Of a stretch of 64,000 nucleotides of DNA, positions 37,954-46,265 are shown in pieces. The stretch lies in assembly GCF_005869845.1 (NCBI RefSeq), contig NZ_VAWF01000003.1:186001-250000 (forward strand), read 5' to 3'. The notes under the pieces were generated by a model. That model did no database searches. It was given only the letters and a program-made list of their open reading frames with translations, and was not told where the DNA came from. This stretch comes from Fodinibius saliphilus. Its GTDB lineage: Bacteria > Bacteroidota > Rhodothermia > Balneolales > Balneolaceae. Within the stretch, counting starts at the first letter, position 1; every line of letters starts with the position of its first letter. Position numbers and translations under genes: made by a program.

Positions 37954-39564
37954 ATGAGCGTGCAAGCACTGAATTCAAATATCTTGGATAAGCTTATTAA
38001 TCATCTTGAGCAGGCAAACTTTTATCCTCACAAGCCAGAGCAAGTAGAGCATATTCAAACGCATATTTCCCACGTATTTATTGCCCCGCCATATGTTTAT
38101 AAGTTCAAAAAGCCGGTCGATTTTGGCTTCTTGGATTACAGCACTCTCAAAAAGCGTAAAAAATATTGCCGGCGCGAAGTAAATTTGAACCGGCGCTTGA
38201 GTGATGATATTTACTTGGGGATTATTTCTATTGTAGAACAGAACGGTGCAGTTGAGTTTGTTGAAGAAGAACTGAGCGTTGGGAACGTAGTAGAATATGC
38301 TGTTAAGATGAGGTTGCTGCCGGAAGAGTACTTTCTACATACCTACCTGGAAGATGGTTCTTTAACCTATGATCAGTTGAACCGACTAGCAAATAAGTTA
38401 GCTGAATTTTATGACGGTCAGGACCCGGATGAAGAGGTTTTAAGGTGGGGCAAGATAGAAAATATCAAAGTAAATACGGATGAAAACTTTGAGCAGACCA
38501 AAGCATTTATTGGGGAAACGATAGAACAAAATAGTTTTGATGCAATTCGGCATTTTACAAACGAATATTTCAACCAACATCAAAGCCTTTTTGAGCAGCG
38601 AGTACAGGATAAACGTATAGTAGACGGGCATGGTGATCTGCATCTGGAGCATATTCATATAACGCCGGATAAGGTGCAGATATATGACTGTATCGAATTT
38701 AACGAACGTTTTCGATATGGTGACTTGGCTGTGGATTTGGCATTTCTGGCAATGGATTTGGACTTCAATAATCGGTGGAAAGAAGAGCGCTATTTTATAG
38801 ATCGGATGGCAAAAATACTGGAAGATCCCGGACTGCTCAGTATTATCGATTTTTATAAATGTTATCGTGCTTATGTAAAGGGCAAGGTCAAGAGCTTGCA
38901 GAGCGGGGAAGAGGAAGTACCAAAACAAGAACGAAAAAAAGCAGCAGCAACGGCAGCTCGTTATTTTAAGCTTTCGCTGCGATATGCCCTGCTCGGGTCA
39001 CATCCTAAGTTGCTGGTCGTAATGGGACGTGTTGGGACAGGTAAAAGTACCATTGCGCGACACCTGTCACATAAACTTGATATAGAACGGTTCTCAAGCG
39101 ATCGTATCCGAAAAAAAATGGCTGGGCTGCCCCTTTCAGAACGTTCTCCAGAAGAAAAAAGGGATGAACTATATTCCCGTCAAATGTCCGAAAAAACCTA
39201 CCAGGCGTTACTGGATCACGCAGTAGAATGTCTGGGAGATGGCCGAAGTGTGATTTTAGATGCTACGTATAGCAAGAGATCAGCCCGCAAGAAACTGATC
39301 GAAACAGTAGAGGTCCCGGTACTTTTTGTGGAGACGGAAGCACCGGATGCTGTTATTAAAGAGCGTCTTCAGGCACGGGACGGTCAAGAAGATGTAGTGT
39401 CAGACGCCCGACGCGAAGATTTTGAAGCTCTGGCTAGTACGTTTGAAGCGCCCAGGGAGATCCCGAGAGAGTACATGCTAAAGGTATCGACGGACTGTTC
39501 GGTGAGTACATCGAGGGAACGGCTCTATAAAAAGCTTGCCGATATAAATATCCAGCACGGATAA
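37954..39564 (+). CDS. APH-like / P-loop kinase fusion protein
   Basis: A 536-residue two-domain protein. The N-terminal 330 residues resemble aminoglycoside-phosphotransferase-fold kinases, with the catalytic-loop-like VDGHGDLHLEHIHI and the metal-binding-like IYDCIEFNERFRYGDLAVDLAFLAMDLD. The C-terminal domain is an AAA/gluconate-kinase-like P-loop protein with GRVGTGKST near residue 355 and DATYSKRSAR. This fusion is known as a conserved protein in many bacteria. Its substrate is not established, and it should not be read as a resistance gene. Confidence 0.85.
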   Translation: MSVQALNSNILDKLINHLEQANFYPHKPEQVEHIQTHISHVFIAPPYVYKFKKPVDFGFLDYSTLKKRKKYCRREVNLNRRLSDDIYLGIISIVEQNGAVEFVEEELSVGNVVEYAVKMRLLPEEYFLHTYLEDGSLTYDQLNRLANKLAEFYDGQDPDEEVLRWGKIENIKVNTDENFEQTKAFIGETIEQNSFDAIRHFTNEYFNQHQSLFEQRVQDKRIVDGHGDLHLEHIHITPDKVQIYDCIEFNERFRYGDLAVDLAFLAMDLDFNNRWKEERYFIDRMAKILEDPGLLSIIDFYKCYRAYVKGKVKSLQSGEEEVPKQERKKAAATAARYFKLSLRYALLGSHPKLLVVMGRVGTGKSTIARHLSHKLDIERFSSDRIRKKMAGLPLSERSPEEKRDELYSRQMSEKTYQALLDHAVECLGDGRSVILDATYSKRSARKKLIETVEVPVLFVETEAPDAVIKERLQARDGQEDVVSDARREDFEALASTFEAPREIPREYMLKVSTDCSVSTSRERLYKKLADINIQHG

Positions 39565-39634
39565 AGCTTTTTAAGAGGTGGTTACGCAGGTAGCAGGAGA
39601 CGAAGATCTGTTGGGTATTGGTAGAATCAGCGTC

Positions 39635-40345
39635 TCAGGAAGAAGAGGCATTGGAAACCCCAAACAGAAGTAATCCTGTTGAAGCAAAGTTTGATTCTCC
39701 ATCCCACCAATGGCCTGCGATGTTGTTCCGGATAATTTTAGCTGATGCATTTTGATCCACTTGGATTCCGTTTTCAGCCCAGCCGTTAGTTTTGGCGCCA
39801 CTTCCTGCGACCGTATTCCCTTTGATATTGGCATGTGTATTTTTACCACGGATCAGTATAGCAGAACGATGAGTACCGGTAATATCATTACCGGTTATTG
39901 TTCCTTGGACTCCATCGTCAAAGCGAATTGGCAGGTATTGGCCGGAGAAATCTGTGATAAAAGTAGAACGTTTGATCGTAATATCTCCTCCATTATTCCA
40001 AAGACCGGTACTTCTTCCGGTTGCACTGGTTTCCTGTATGATTGTTACATTTTGTACCGATGCATTTTTAGGAGCATTGGCATCAAAATATATAGCCAGG
40101 TCACAACTGTGATCTGCAAAATTAATGGTTTCAATTTTTACCGACTGATTCACGTATACAGCCGTCAAACCTGTGCTTCCTGCTGTTTAGCAGCTGGAAA
40201 GCAGATGGGGTGTGCCCTGTACTGATGAAATTACTTGTGATTGGTTGCTTGTTGTTTCAACATCACTTTGTGTAGCATGTTGACAACTCCATACTATAAA
40301 GCTGGTTGCTATAAGTATTCCTAAGAAATGAATTTGCTGTTTCAT
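39635..40345 (-). pseudogene. Right-handed beta-helix lipoprotein interrupted by an in-frame stop
   Basis: From ATG 40345 a lipoprotein signal is read (IVWSC lipobox), but codon 53 is TAA (40187-40189). The same frame then continues without interruption for 184 more codons to 39635, with parallel beta-helix repeats (ITGNDITG, IKGNTVAGSG, KIIRNNIAGH). Without the stop this would be a 236-residue secreted beta-helix protein. A later start inside the frame would lack the export signal. Either a nonsense pseudogene, a readthrough gene, or a sequence error. Confidence 0.65.
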
Positions 40346-40650
40346 GGACTTCCCTCCGTTAATTGAAATTAAATGAAGAGGTATTGATCTACTGAGGAAG
40401 TATATGGTCTCTATCTTTGATAACTAGATTTGCCCACCTTGTTTTATTTTCCCCTCTCTTAGCATTTTTGAATATGCTGAAAAACCTCTTAAATATATCC
40501 TAGGTTGTTTGCAGGCAATTAGCAAATTGCAATTTATTAATAAACATCTCTGGAGGTCCAATATATAACAGCGAAGAAATGGTGGTTGTTGATCACCGGA
40601 AATATCACCAGTTGTCCATTTTTACTGTGTTATAAAAAAGAGAGGCATAA
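40346..40650. other. Gene-free interval
   Basis: About 300 bases upstream of the beta-helix pseudogene. I see no open frame or clear structure here other than AT-rich sequence that may hold its promoter. Confidence 0.4.
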
Positions 40651-40651
40651 A

Positions 40652-40681
40652 AAATGGAGTATCCGGAAAAGGGATACTCCA
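40652..40681 (-). terminator. Terminator of the small Cys-rich protein gene
   Basis: 10-bp stem TGGAGTATCC/GGATACTCCA (40655-40664 with 40672-40681), followed on the minus strand by a T-run, 21 bases after the stop codon of the 48-residue gene. Confidence 0.75.
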
Positions 40682-40701
40682 TAAATAGTTATAAGTTATT
40701 T

Positions 40702-40848
40702 TTATGCTTCATCGCGGCACGGTTCAGTAGCCGTGGCTCCACACTTAGTACAGGTTGCTACTTCTCGGGCGCAATCATCTTTAGGTTCATGTTGACAAGC
40801 TTCTAATGCGGAAGCACCGCATTCCGGACATTCATCTCTTTTACACAT
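40702..40848 (-). CDS. Small Cys-rich zinc-ribbon-like protein (48 residues)
   Basis: ATG to TAA with a strong ribosome binding site (AGGAGAG, 5 bases upstream). It has two CxxC knuckles (CPEC at residues 7-10, CTKC at 33-36) and further Cys at 2, 18, 26 and 44. Acidic and compact, it probably binds zinc. It has its own terminator and stands in an otherwise decayed region. I do not recognise a named family. Confidence 0.7.
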   Translation of the reverse strand: MCKRDECPECGASALEACQHEPKDDCAREVATCTKCGATATEPCRDEA

Positions 40849-41028
40849 AATCTCTCCTTTCTTTATTTCAAATTATGCTATAAAAGTATCTAAAGCCATG
40901 GTTAATTACGAACAGAAACGGAAATATGAAACAAGTCTAAATAAAGTGATCACCTATCGATGTCTATTATCAAACTACGAACTTGCTCACTGTTTATCTC
41001 TATTGCATAGCAGTAGTAAAAGATAAGA

Positions 41029-41290
41029 TTATCCGCCTTTCGTGAATTTTGGGAAGTCGTTGTAGGTAAAGGTTTTACTCTCACAGGAATCTATCCCGTG
41101 TTCGGGTTTTGATGTTGGGGGCCAGTTAATACGGGCTGTAAGCTTTAGTGATTGATAGGGTTCCGCTGCCGACAAATGATAGTAAATTTCATGCTGATAT
41201 TTTTGATAGAAATACTCCCGATTTGAGTTCTTAATAGGAGGTCATAACTTTTGTCCCCGATTTGTTCGTACTGTTTTAATCTTCGCTTAA
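41029..41290 (-). pseudogene. Fragment of an unrecognised protein gene
   Basis: The minus strand encodes a protein-like C terminus (YFYQKYQHEIYYHLSAAEPYQSL ... FTYNDFPKFTKGG, stop at 41029) that is joined, in another frame, to an upstream stretch (KRRLKQYEQIGDKSYDLLL). A frameshift and loss of the N terminus are inferred. No family is recognised. Confidence 0.35.
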
Positions 41291-41622
41291 CTAGTAAAAT
41301 GCCAATATGCTTGACTGAAAAATATATATACAACAACTATGTAGCAGTGTATTCAACATCAGTTCTAGCATATTTATTTGACACGGAAGGCCCTTATATG
41401 ATTATCTGTTTCTTTAATATAGTTCGAAAATATTTTTGATTTGGCAGTGGTCAAAATTCGCAACTTCTATATCTTCTCAAATAATCTGTTGCTACGATAA
41501 TATTTTTAATATCAGTTTTTTTAATTACTATGAAGTATTCAACAAGAAGAGTGCTGTATCGTAAATCTTATTATCAGCTATATTTGGTTGCTCCGCAATT
41601 CTAAAAATAGAGGGTAAATATT
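41291..41622. other. Gene-free AT-rich interval
   Basis: About 330 bases of AT-rich sequence between two gene fragments. I see nothing that can be supported as a gene or structured element. Confidence 0.4.
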
Positions 41623-41892
41623 ATGCGATTACTAACTAAACCTAAGGTTATAGCATCTCAAATTTTAGGCATCTTTTTGTTTTTTTTCAACAGCTGTTGC
41701 CCAGGAAAGTGCCAGTACTACCGCTATATATTATGTGGCGGATTATAATATTGAATGGACGATTTCCACCAGCATTACATGAATGGTATTTTTAGTAAAG
41801 AGGGAACGTGGAAAGAACTGGGCGGTATGATCCGGGATCATACAGATGTGATATGGGAAAGGGTACCGGATAAAGTCGCTGAGTTGGATTAA
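41623..41892 (+). pseudogene. Frameshifted small secreted protein gene
   Basis: ATG at 41623 begins a signal peptide (MRLLTKPKV...) that runs into an eight-T tract. Shifting frame there gives AVAQESASTTAIYYVADYNIEW, and a second shift near 41758 gives DDFHQHYMNGIFSKEGTW and then ERVPDKVAELD before TAA at 41892. Two frameshifts in one small gene, followed by an intact terminator, indicate recent decay. Family not recognised. Confidence 0.5.
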
Positions 41893-41922
41893 TAATCCGA
41901 ACATTTAGGTTTGACCTATGTA

Positions 41923-41950
41923 CCCGGTCTTTTATAGGCCGGGCTTTTTT
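41923..41950 (+). terminator. Terminator of the frameshifted secreted protein gene
   Basis: 7-bp GC-rich stem (41923-41929 with 41937-41943, one G-U pair) followed by C and six T on the plus strand. Confidence 0.75.
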
Positions 41951-42030
41951 AGATAGGAAAGTAGTGCCCATTATCTAGGCTCGCAGTTTACTTACCCTTT
42001 GTAGGGAAGGGGATAGATGTACAACTGTTT

Positions 42031-42477
42031 TCAATTTAGATATTTGTTTATAAAATATTGGTAGCCAGTAATTTCAACACTTTTCTTGCCTTTTATCTTT
42101 TCTTTTAGAACCTCCTTAGCAGCTTCAAAGTTGGAATGCATTGTTGAGATATTAATTGGACTTTTACTGCTACCATAGATACTAAAACCGCCAGTACCAA
42201 CTTCAACTCTTTTAATATTACTGAATAAAATAGCTTCCGAATTATAACCAACTTTCTTGATTTCTTTATCATCAATTATAACCTCCCTTTGATTAAATCT
42301 TGAAATAGCTACCGCAGATCCAGCGACAATAACGGAAGCAACAAATGTTATTGGAAGTAGCAGTTGAATGGAGTTTACACCAGCAAAGTAGTAAAGAAAT
42401 ACGTTGGCGAAAGCAAAAAAGGAAACAAAGAAAATGACCCAGTATTTAGGATTCACTTTTAATCTAATTTTTTCCAT
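42031..42477 (-). CDS. Hypothetical membrane protein (148 residues)
   Basis: Two adjacent hydrophobic segments (about residues 12-34 and 38-60) are followed by a soluble beta-rich domain (REVIIDDKEIKKVGYN ... IKRVEVGTGGFSIYG) that looks like a bacterial PH-type domain. No specific family can be named. It is an isolated gene in the accessory region. Confidence 0.6.
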   Translation of the reverse strand: MEKIRLKVNPKYWVIFFVSFFAFANVFLYYFAGVNSIQLLLPITFVASVIVAGSAVAISRFNQREVIIDDKEIKKVGYNSEAILFSNIKRVEVGTGGFSIYGSSKSPINISTMHSNFEAAKEVLKEKIKGKKSVEITGYQYFINKYLN

Positions 42478-42632
42478 GACGAACAGTATTTATTAGTAAT
42501 GTAGTATATAGCTAATGATCATACGTATTAGGTATAGGTGCCGGAGCGTTGAAATTCTTATTAAATGAAACTATATCTATAAAAAGAACAGATAGCAAGA
42601 ATCGGTAAGGCTTGCCCCCCTTATTGCGCGTA

Positions 42633-42938
42633 TTATAGTGCCTCAATTCGTTGTATAGATAATACTTCAACTATTGGCCCAACCATCGTACAACTTGCTA
42701 AATCTTGACGGTTACTGATTGCCATTTGCACGCGTAATCCATTCTCCTTGAAATTATCTGGTAGCTTAACAAGTTCGTAAAGTTCATCATCAGCTTTAAG
42801 TCCCCACCCCCCGCAGTCAACTTGGATTTTTTTTATTTGCCCGGTAAGTATCTCAGTGTCCTTTTCTAGTGGAGATGTTGTACAACTTGAAAGACTAACA
42901 ATCAAAATAATGCTGAGCCATAATGTGTGCGCTTTCAT
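42633..42938 (-). CDS. Hypothetical lipoprotein (101 residues)
   Basis: From the ATG at 42938 the protein starts MKAHTLWLSIILIVSLSSC, a lipoprotein signal with lipobox LSSC. The mature part is about 80 residues, with three Cys including CGGWG and SCTMVGP. Upstream in-frame codons to 42986 are unlikely to be used. Family not recognised. Confidence 0.6.
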   Translation of the reverse strand: MKAHTLWLSIILIVSLSSCTTSPLEKDTEILTGQIKKIQVDCGGWGLKADDELYELVKLPDNFKENGLRVQMAISNRQDLASCTMVGPIVEVLSIQRIEAL

Positions 42939-43439
42939 ATTTTTAAAAAAGTGTAGTATGAAAATTTCAGCAAAATAAATCATCATGTTATCGTTTAATC
43001 CATTTTATCTATATAAATAATAAAATTCAAAAATACGGCTACCGAATGGGAATTATAACGATTGGCGCATCAGGTTCTTGATGAATAGTAGGTTCTGATA
43101 TGATTTCCCCAAAAGCAAAGAACACTATCCAGGGTTGCAGGGTCTACAGGAACGCAATTTGGCGGACTTAATGGCAATAAAACGATACTTCACGCATCGT
43201 AGGGGCGGTTATTCGTGAGTGTTATTATCTTTGTTTCGGGATATGGAGGGTAATCATCACAATAATTGCGTCAAAAAAGAAGTGAAAAATATGTGTGGTG
43301 ATTTGTCTTACATAAAAAGCTTGGGTGGCACTGGCAATAACCTGTATAGAGGTATTGCAAGTTTAAATGATGGAGTGTTTGAATCACTTTGCCTCCTATC
43401 AATTATAAATCTATACAAACAAAAAAATAAGAGGGAAAT
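42939..43439. other. Interval without a convincing gene
   Basis: About 500 bases. An open frame at 43219-43482 has poor protein character and overlaps the next gene's start, so it is not called. The segment around 43060-43220 may be a remnant of a lost gene, but no family is visible. Confidence 0.4.
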
Positions 43440-44009
43440 ATGTATTCATATAAGAAGGTCTATCTTTTCATCATACCTTTAATGACAATTCTACTCTTGG
43501 GATGTGACTCATCTGTAACTTCAGAACAGGTATCACAGCCGGGAGACAGCATCGACCATGTTCCGACAGCACTTCATTCGGTTAACAATTCCGGTTTACA
43601 ACGGACATTAGCAGAGGTGCGAAGAGCAACGGCACCTTATAATAATGTGGACCATGCCACGGCTGATGGGTATATTCCCACAGACCATTGGGTACCTCAA
43701 ATGGGATATCACCATGTAAACCCAACGCTGATTGACGGTACTATAAATTATCTGGAGCCCGAAGTGTTGGTGTATCAGCGTAATCCAGCTGAACCAGATA
43801 ACCGTCGGCTAGGTGCTGTTGAATATTTGATTCCTGTAAGTGCGGTATCCAGCCAGAGTGATTTGGATGATGCTTTTCCAGGAGTCGATGGAGATTACTG
43901 GCACATGCTTAGCTTACCAACAGGCACATTCTGGGCGCTCCATGCCTGGATTTGGTATCCTAATCCAGACGGAGTATTCCATGGAGAAAATGCAAGGGTT
44001 GGATTGTAA
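43440..44009 (+). CDS. Hypothetical lipoprotein (189 residues)
   Basis: Starts with a lipoprotein signal (lipobox LLLGC, about Cys22) and a good ribosome binding site (GAGGG). The mature domain is rich in His, Trp and Tyr (DHWVPQMGYHHVNPTL, FWALHAWIWYPNPDGVFH). It resembles a family of secreted bacterial hypothetical proteins. Function unknown. A strong terminator follows. Confidence 0.75.
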   Translation: MYSYKKVYLFIIPLMTILLLGCDSSVTSEQVSQPGDSIDHVPTALHSVNNSGLQRTLAEVRRATAPYNNVDHATADGYIPTDHWVPQMGYHHVNPTLIDGTINYLEPEVLVYQRNPAEPDNRRLGAVEYLIPVSAVSSQSDLDDAFPGVDGDYWHMLSLPTGTFWALHAWIWYPNPDGVFHGENARVGL

Positions 44010-44040
44010 ACTGGTAAATAAACTATCGTAAAACGTTTGA

Positions 44041-44073
44041 GGGCCGCGGGATTTGCTATCTCGCGGCCTTTTT
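44041..44073 (+). terminator. Terminator of the 189-residue lipoprotein gene
   Basis: Stem GGCCGCG/CGCGGCC (44042-44048 with 44062-44068) followed by five T on the plus strand. Confidence 0.8.
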
Positions 44074-44149
44074 ATTGTTCTGAGAAGCCTAACGACATTG
44101 CACTTAATGGGCGTAATGGGATTTGTGATGCATCACACATTCCAAACGT

Positions 44150-44193
44150 TTATACCAAAAAGCAAAAGGACGCAACTCTGTTGAGTTGCGTCC
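44150..44193 (-). terminator. Terminator of the 221-residue lipoprotein gene
   Basis: Perfect 11-bp stem GGACGCAACTC/GAGTTGCGTCC (44168-44178 with 44183-44193), tetraloop TGTT, followed on the minus strand by a T-rich tract. Confidence 0.65.
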
Positions 44194-44262
44194 AAATTCC
44201 AAATAAAACTTCATGTCGGAGTCGGAAGGTTATAGCAACTTATTATACTGCTAAATATTTAG

Positions 44263-44928
44263 TTAATAACCCGCAACATTAACTTTATCTTTGCACTTCA
44301 ATGTTGTTGGGTCAACACCATCCCATACACATCTACTATGTGCATTAGCTCTTACTGATTTTCCATCACTAGTTAGTTCAAATTTTCCAGAGCTCGATAT
44401 GCCAAATGAATTTGCATTTTTGTTATCTGGATTTAAGAAGACAAGAAGATCATTATCCGTGGATGTGAAATTGGCAATACCGGTAGCAAGCGGTTCACCT
44501 GCTAATACATCAGCACAACTACTGGGAGCTGGATTCCACAAACTGGCTAACACATCTTTGCCTTTAATATTTCGTATTATGCGATTTAGATCTTCAGCGG
44601 GTTGAACTTCCATAAAATTAACGGCACTAAAGCTGGGTATGCCTTGACAAATATCGACCACATTAGCTCCAACAAAATATGCGTAATCATTCTTGGGATC
44701 TGTTATCAAGAAAGTAGCTGTTCCCTCAAACCTGATTACCCTTGGACCTGAAGCAGTAGGTGGTCCTTGATGAGAACTAGCCTCAATTAAGTTGCTCGCT
44801 GATTTTGAATTTGAATCTTTTGAATCTGAGATTTGAGAATCTATAACAGAATCACACCCTACCAATATAAATGCAAGTATCAGAATAGAAGTTGATAAGA
44901 ATTGAATCAAGAATTTTGAATCTTTCAT
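44263..44928 (-). CDS. Hypothetical lipoprotein (221 residues)
   Basis: Lipoprotein signal with lipobox LVGC near residue 25, then a Ser/Asp-rich linker (SDSKDSNSKSAS). The mature beta-rich domain has GTATFLITDPKNDYAYFVGANVVDICQG and several Cys. Family not recognised. It converges with the 189-residue lipoprotein gene, and both have their own terminator between them. Confidence 0.7.
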   Translation of the reverse strand: MKDSKFLIQFLSTSILILAFILVGCDSVIDSQISDSKDSNSKSASNLIEASSHQGPPTASGPRVIRFEGTATFLITDPKNDYAYFVGANVVDICQGIPSFSAVNFMEVQPAEDLNRIIRNIKGKDVLASLWNPAPSSCADVLAGEPLATGIANFTSTDNDLLVFLNPDNKNANSFGISSSGKFELTSDGKSVRANAHSRCVWDGVDPTTLKCKDKVNVAGY

Positions 44929-45335
44929 AAGAGACCTCTTTTATAAGTTTATAATTGAGGGCTAATATCTGCTGTAGAGGATAATTTTCTGCCATTACTA
45001 AAATTAGTGTAATGCTTTGAACCTTATTTAGCTGTAGGGCATCTTCTAAATTTAGCTGTAAGGTATCTTCTTAACACGTTGTAAAAAAACTTCTTGATCG
45101 CCCTCTTATGGTGGTTGGATAACAAAGAAAAGAGGTCGCTCAGTTGCTGTCTCAGTCTCGATATTTTAAGGGGAGATACTCTCCGAAAACTTATATGCTG
45201 CCCGCAGGAATAGTTTTACTAGGCAAAACTTGGCATTAGTTAACAATAAGTGCTGGTATTCTAAAACGTAGATTTATCAGCACATTTAAACAGGTAGGGT
45301 AGTCTAATAAATGCGCGGGATCTTTCCAAAAAGGA
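44929..45335. other. Interval upstream of the IS110-type relic, with a 24-base tandem repeat
   Basis: About 400 bases without a gene. A direct duplication with period 24 (TTTAGCTGTAGGGCATCTTCT at 45027-45047 and TTTAGCTGTAAGGTATCTTCT at 45051-45071) is visible. The insertion boundary of the IS relic could not be placed. Confidence 0.4.
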
Positions 45336-45386
45336 GGTCCTCACTTAGATTAGAAAGTATCAATCCTAACTAATCCAAGGAGGACC
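45336..45386 (+). repeat. Inverted repeat ahead of the IS110-type transposase relic
   Basis: GGTCCTCacTTAGATTAG (45336-45353) mirrors CTAATCCAAGGAGGACC (45370-45386). The right arm contains the AGGAGG-like ribosome binding site of the transposase, so the hairpin could occlude translation, as seen in several IS families. Confidence 0.55.
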
Positions 45387-45388
45387 CC

Positions 45389-45988
45389 ATGACCTATGTA
45401 GGAATAGATCTTCACGCAAATAATATGGTAAATGTCGCGATTAACAGCAATAGTGAAGTAATTCGAGAGGCAAAGCTGCCGACGTCCCGGTAATCGCTGG
45501 AAGATTTCTTTGGCACCTTTGACGGCCCTGTGAAAGCCGTGGTCGAGTGCACCAGCAACTGGTACTGGCTTAGTGACTGGTGCCGGGCCAACGGAATCGA
45601 TCTCACCTTGGCCGAAATCGGGGATATTACCCGTTTTCCCAGTGCCAAACAGTTTGTCAGTTATTGTTGTCTGGTACCGGGTAGTAAAAACAGTGGAGGG
45701 AAGAGCAGACATAAATCAGGAAACAAGGATGGCAACAAGTACCTGCGAGCAGCTTTCGGGCAGGCCGCCGTCTCGGCCTATACCCATTACAAGGTTGTGA
45801 AGAAATTCTACCAAAAGATTAAGCGCCGAAGCGGTCGCCCGGTAGCGCGAGCTGTGGTTGGAAAAGAGCTGGCCAAAGGCGTCTGGCATATGCTGACGAA
45901 GAACCAAGAATATAACGGATGTAAGGGGCAGCCAGTAAGGGCTGCTTCCCAAACCTGCTGGCCCCAACCGATAAACCCGAACGCCTAA
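45389..45988 (+). pseudogene. IS110/IS1111-family transposase, internally deleted
   Basis: The N-terminal DEDD (RuvC-like) part is recognisable (MTYVGIDLHANNMVNVAI, VKAVVECTSNWYWL) and the C-terminal Transposase_20 part with FPSAKQFVSYCCLVPGSKNSGGKSRHKSGNKDGN and LRAAFGQAA. The middle of the protein is missing, in frame. Codon 35 is TAA (45491-45493). About 199 codons remain of the usual 330-400, so the element is dead. GC content is visibly higher than in its surroundings, in line with acquisition. Confidence 0.9.
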
Positions 45989-46180
45989 GAGGGACACCGA
46001 GCCCGTGCGCGGGATTGGGACATCGGTTGGCTGGCCGGCCGGAGATCTGGGATAGTAGCTCCCACAGAGCTGCAGCTTCTGCCCATTGGCGGAGGATAAG
46101 CCCGAAAAGGGGGTTGGCTGCCGGCAGGTAATCCGAGCGTGATCAACGAACCCGGTCGCCAGCGATAGGTTTGAATAGGA
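45989..46180 (+). ncRNA. Structured non-coding flank of the IS110/IS1111 relic (possible bridge/seekRNA region)
   Basis: About 190 GC-rich bases after the transposase stop, with several self-complementary stretches (GCCGGCCGG, GAGCTGCAGCTTC) and no open frame. IS1111-type elements carry their guide (bridge/seek) RNA in the non-coding end downstream of the transposase. By position and composition this is the relic of such an end. The exact RNA and IS boundary are not determined. Confidence 0.4.
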
Positions 46181-46265
46181 TTTACAAATTGAAGCGAAAA
46201 GAAGAATGCTGGGTGAGGGCTATCTGCTTGACATTTCCCTTTTTAAAGGGGTTAGCTGACCAGAC

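Noticed and set aside
38440-38928. 162-codon open frame antisense to the APH-like kinase gene
   Set aside because: Shadow of a well-supported coding region; no ribosome site or family features.
37954-39564. Aminoglycoside resistance gene
   Set aside because: Only the fold is shared with aminoglycoside phosphotransferases; the fused P-loop domain marks a different, conserved family.
43219-43482. Plus-strand open frame of 87 codons ahead of the 189-residue lipoprotein
   Set aside because: Overlaps the next gene's start in a different frame, and its residues show no domain or signal. The lipoprotein start has a far better ribosome site.
45027-45071. CRISPR-like repeat
   Set aside because: Only two adjacent 21-base copies with a 3-base gap; a local duplication, not an array.
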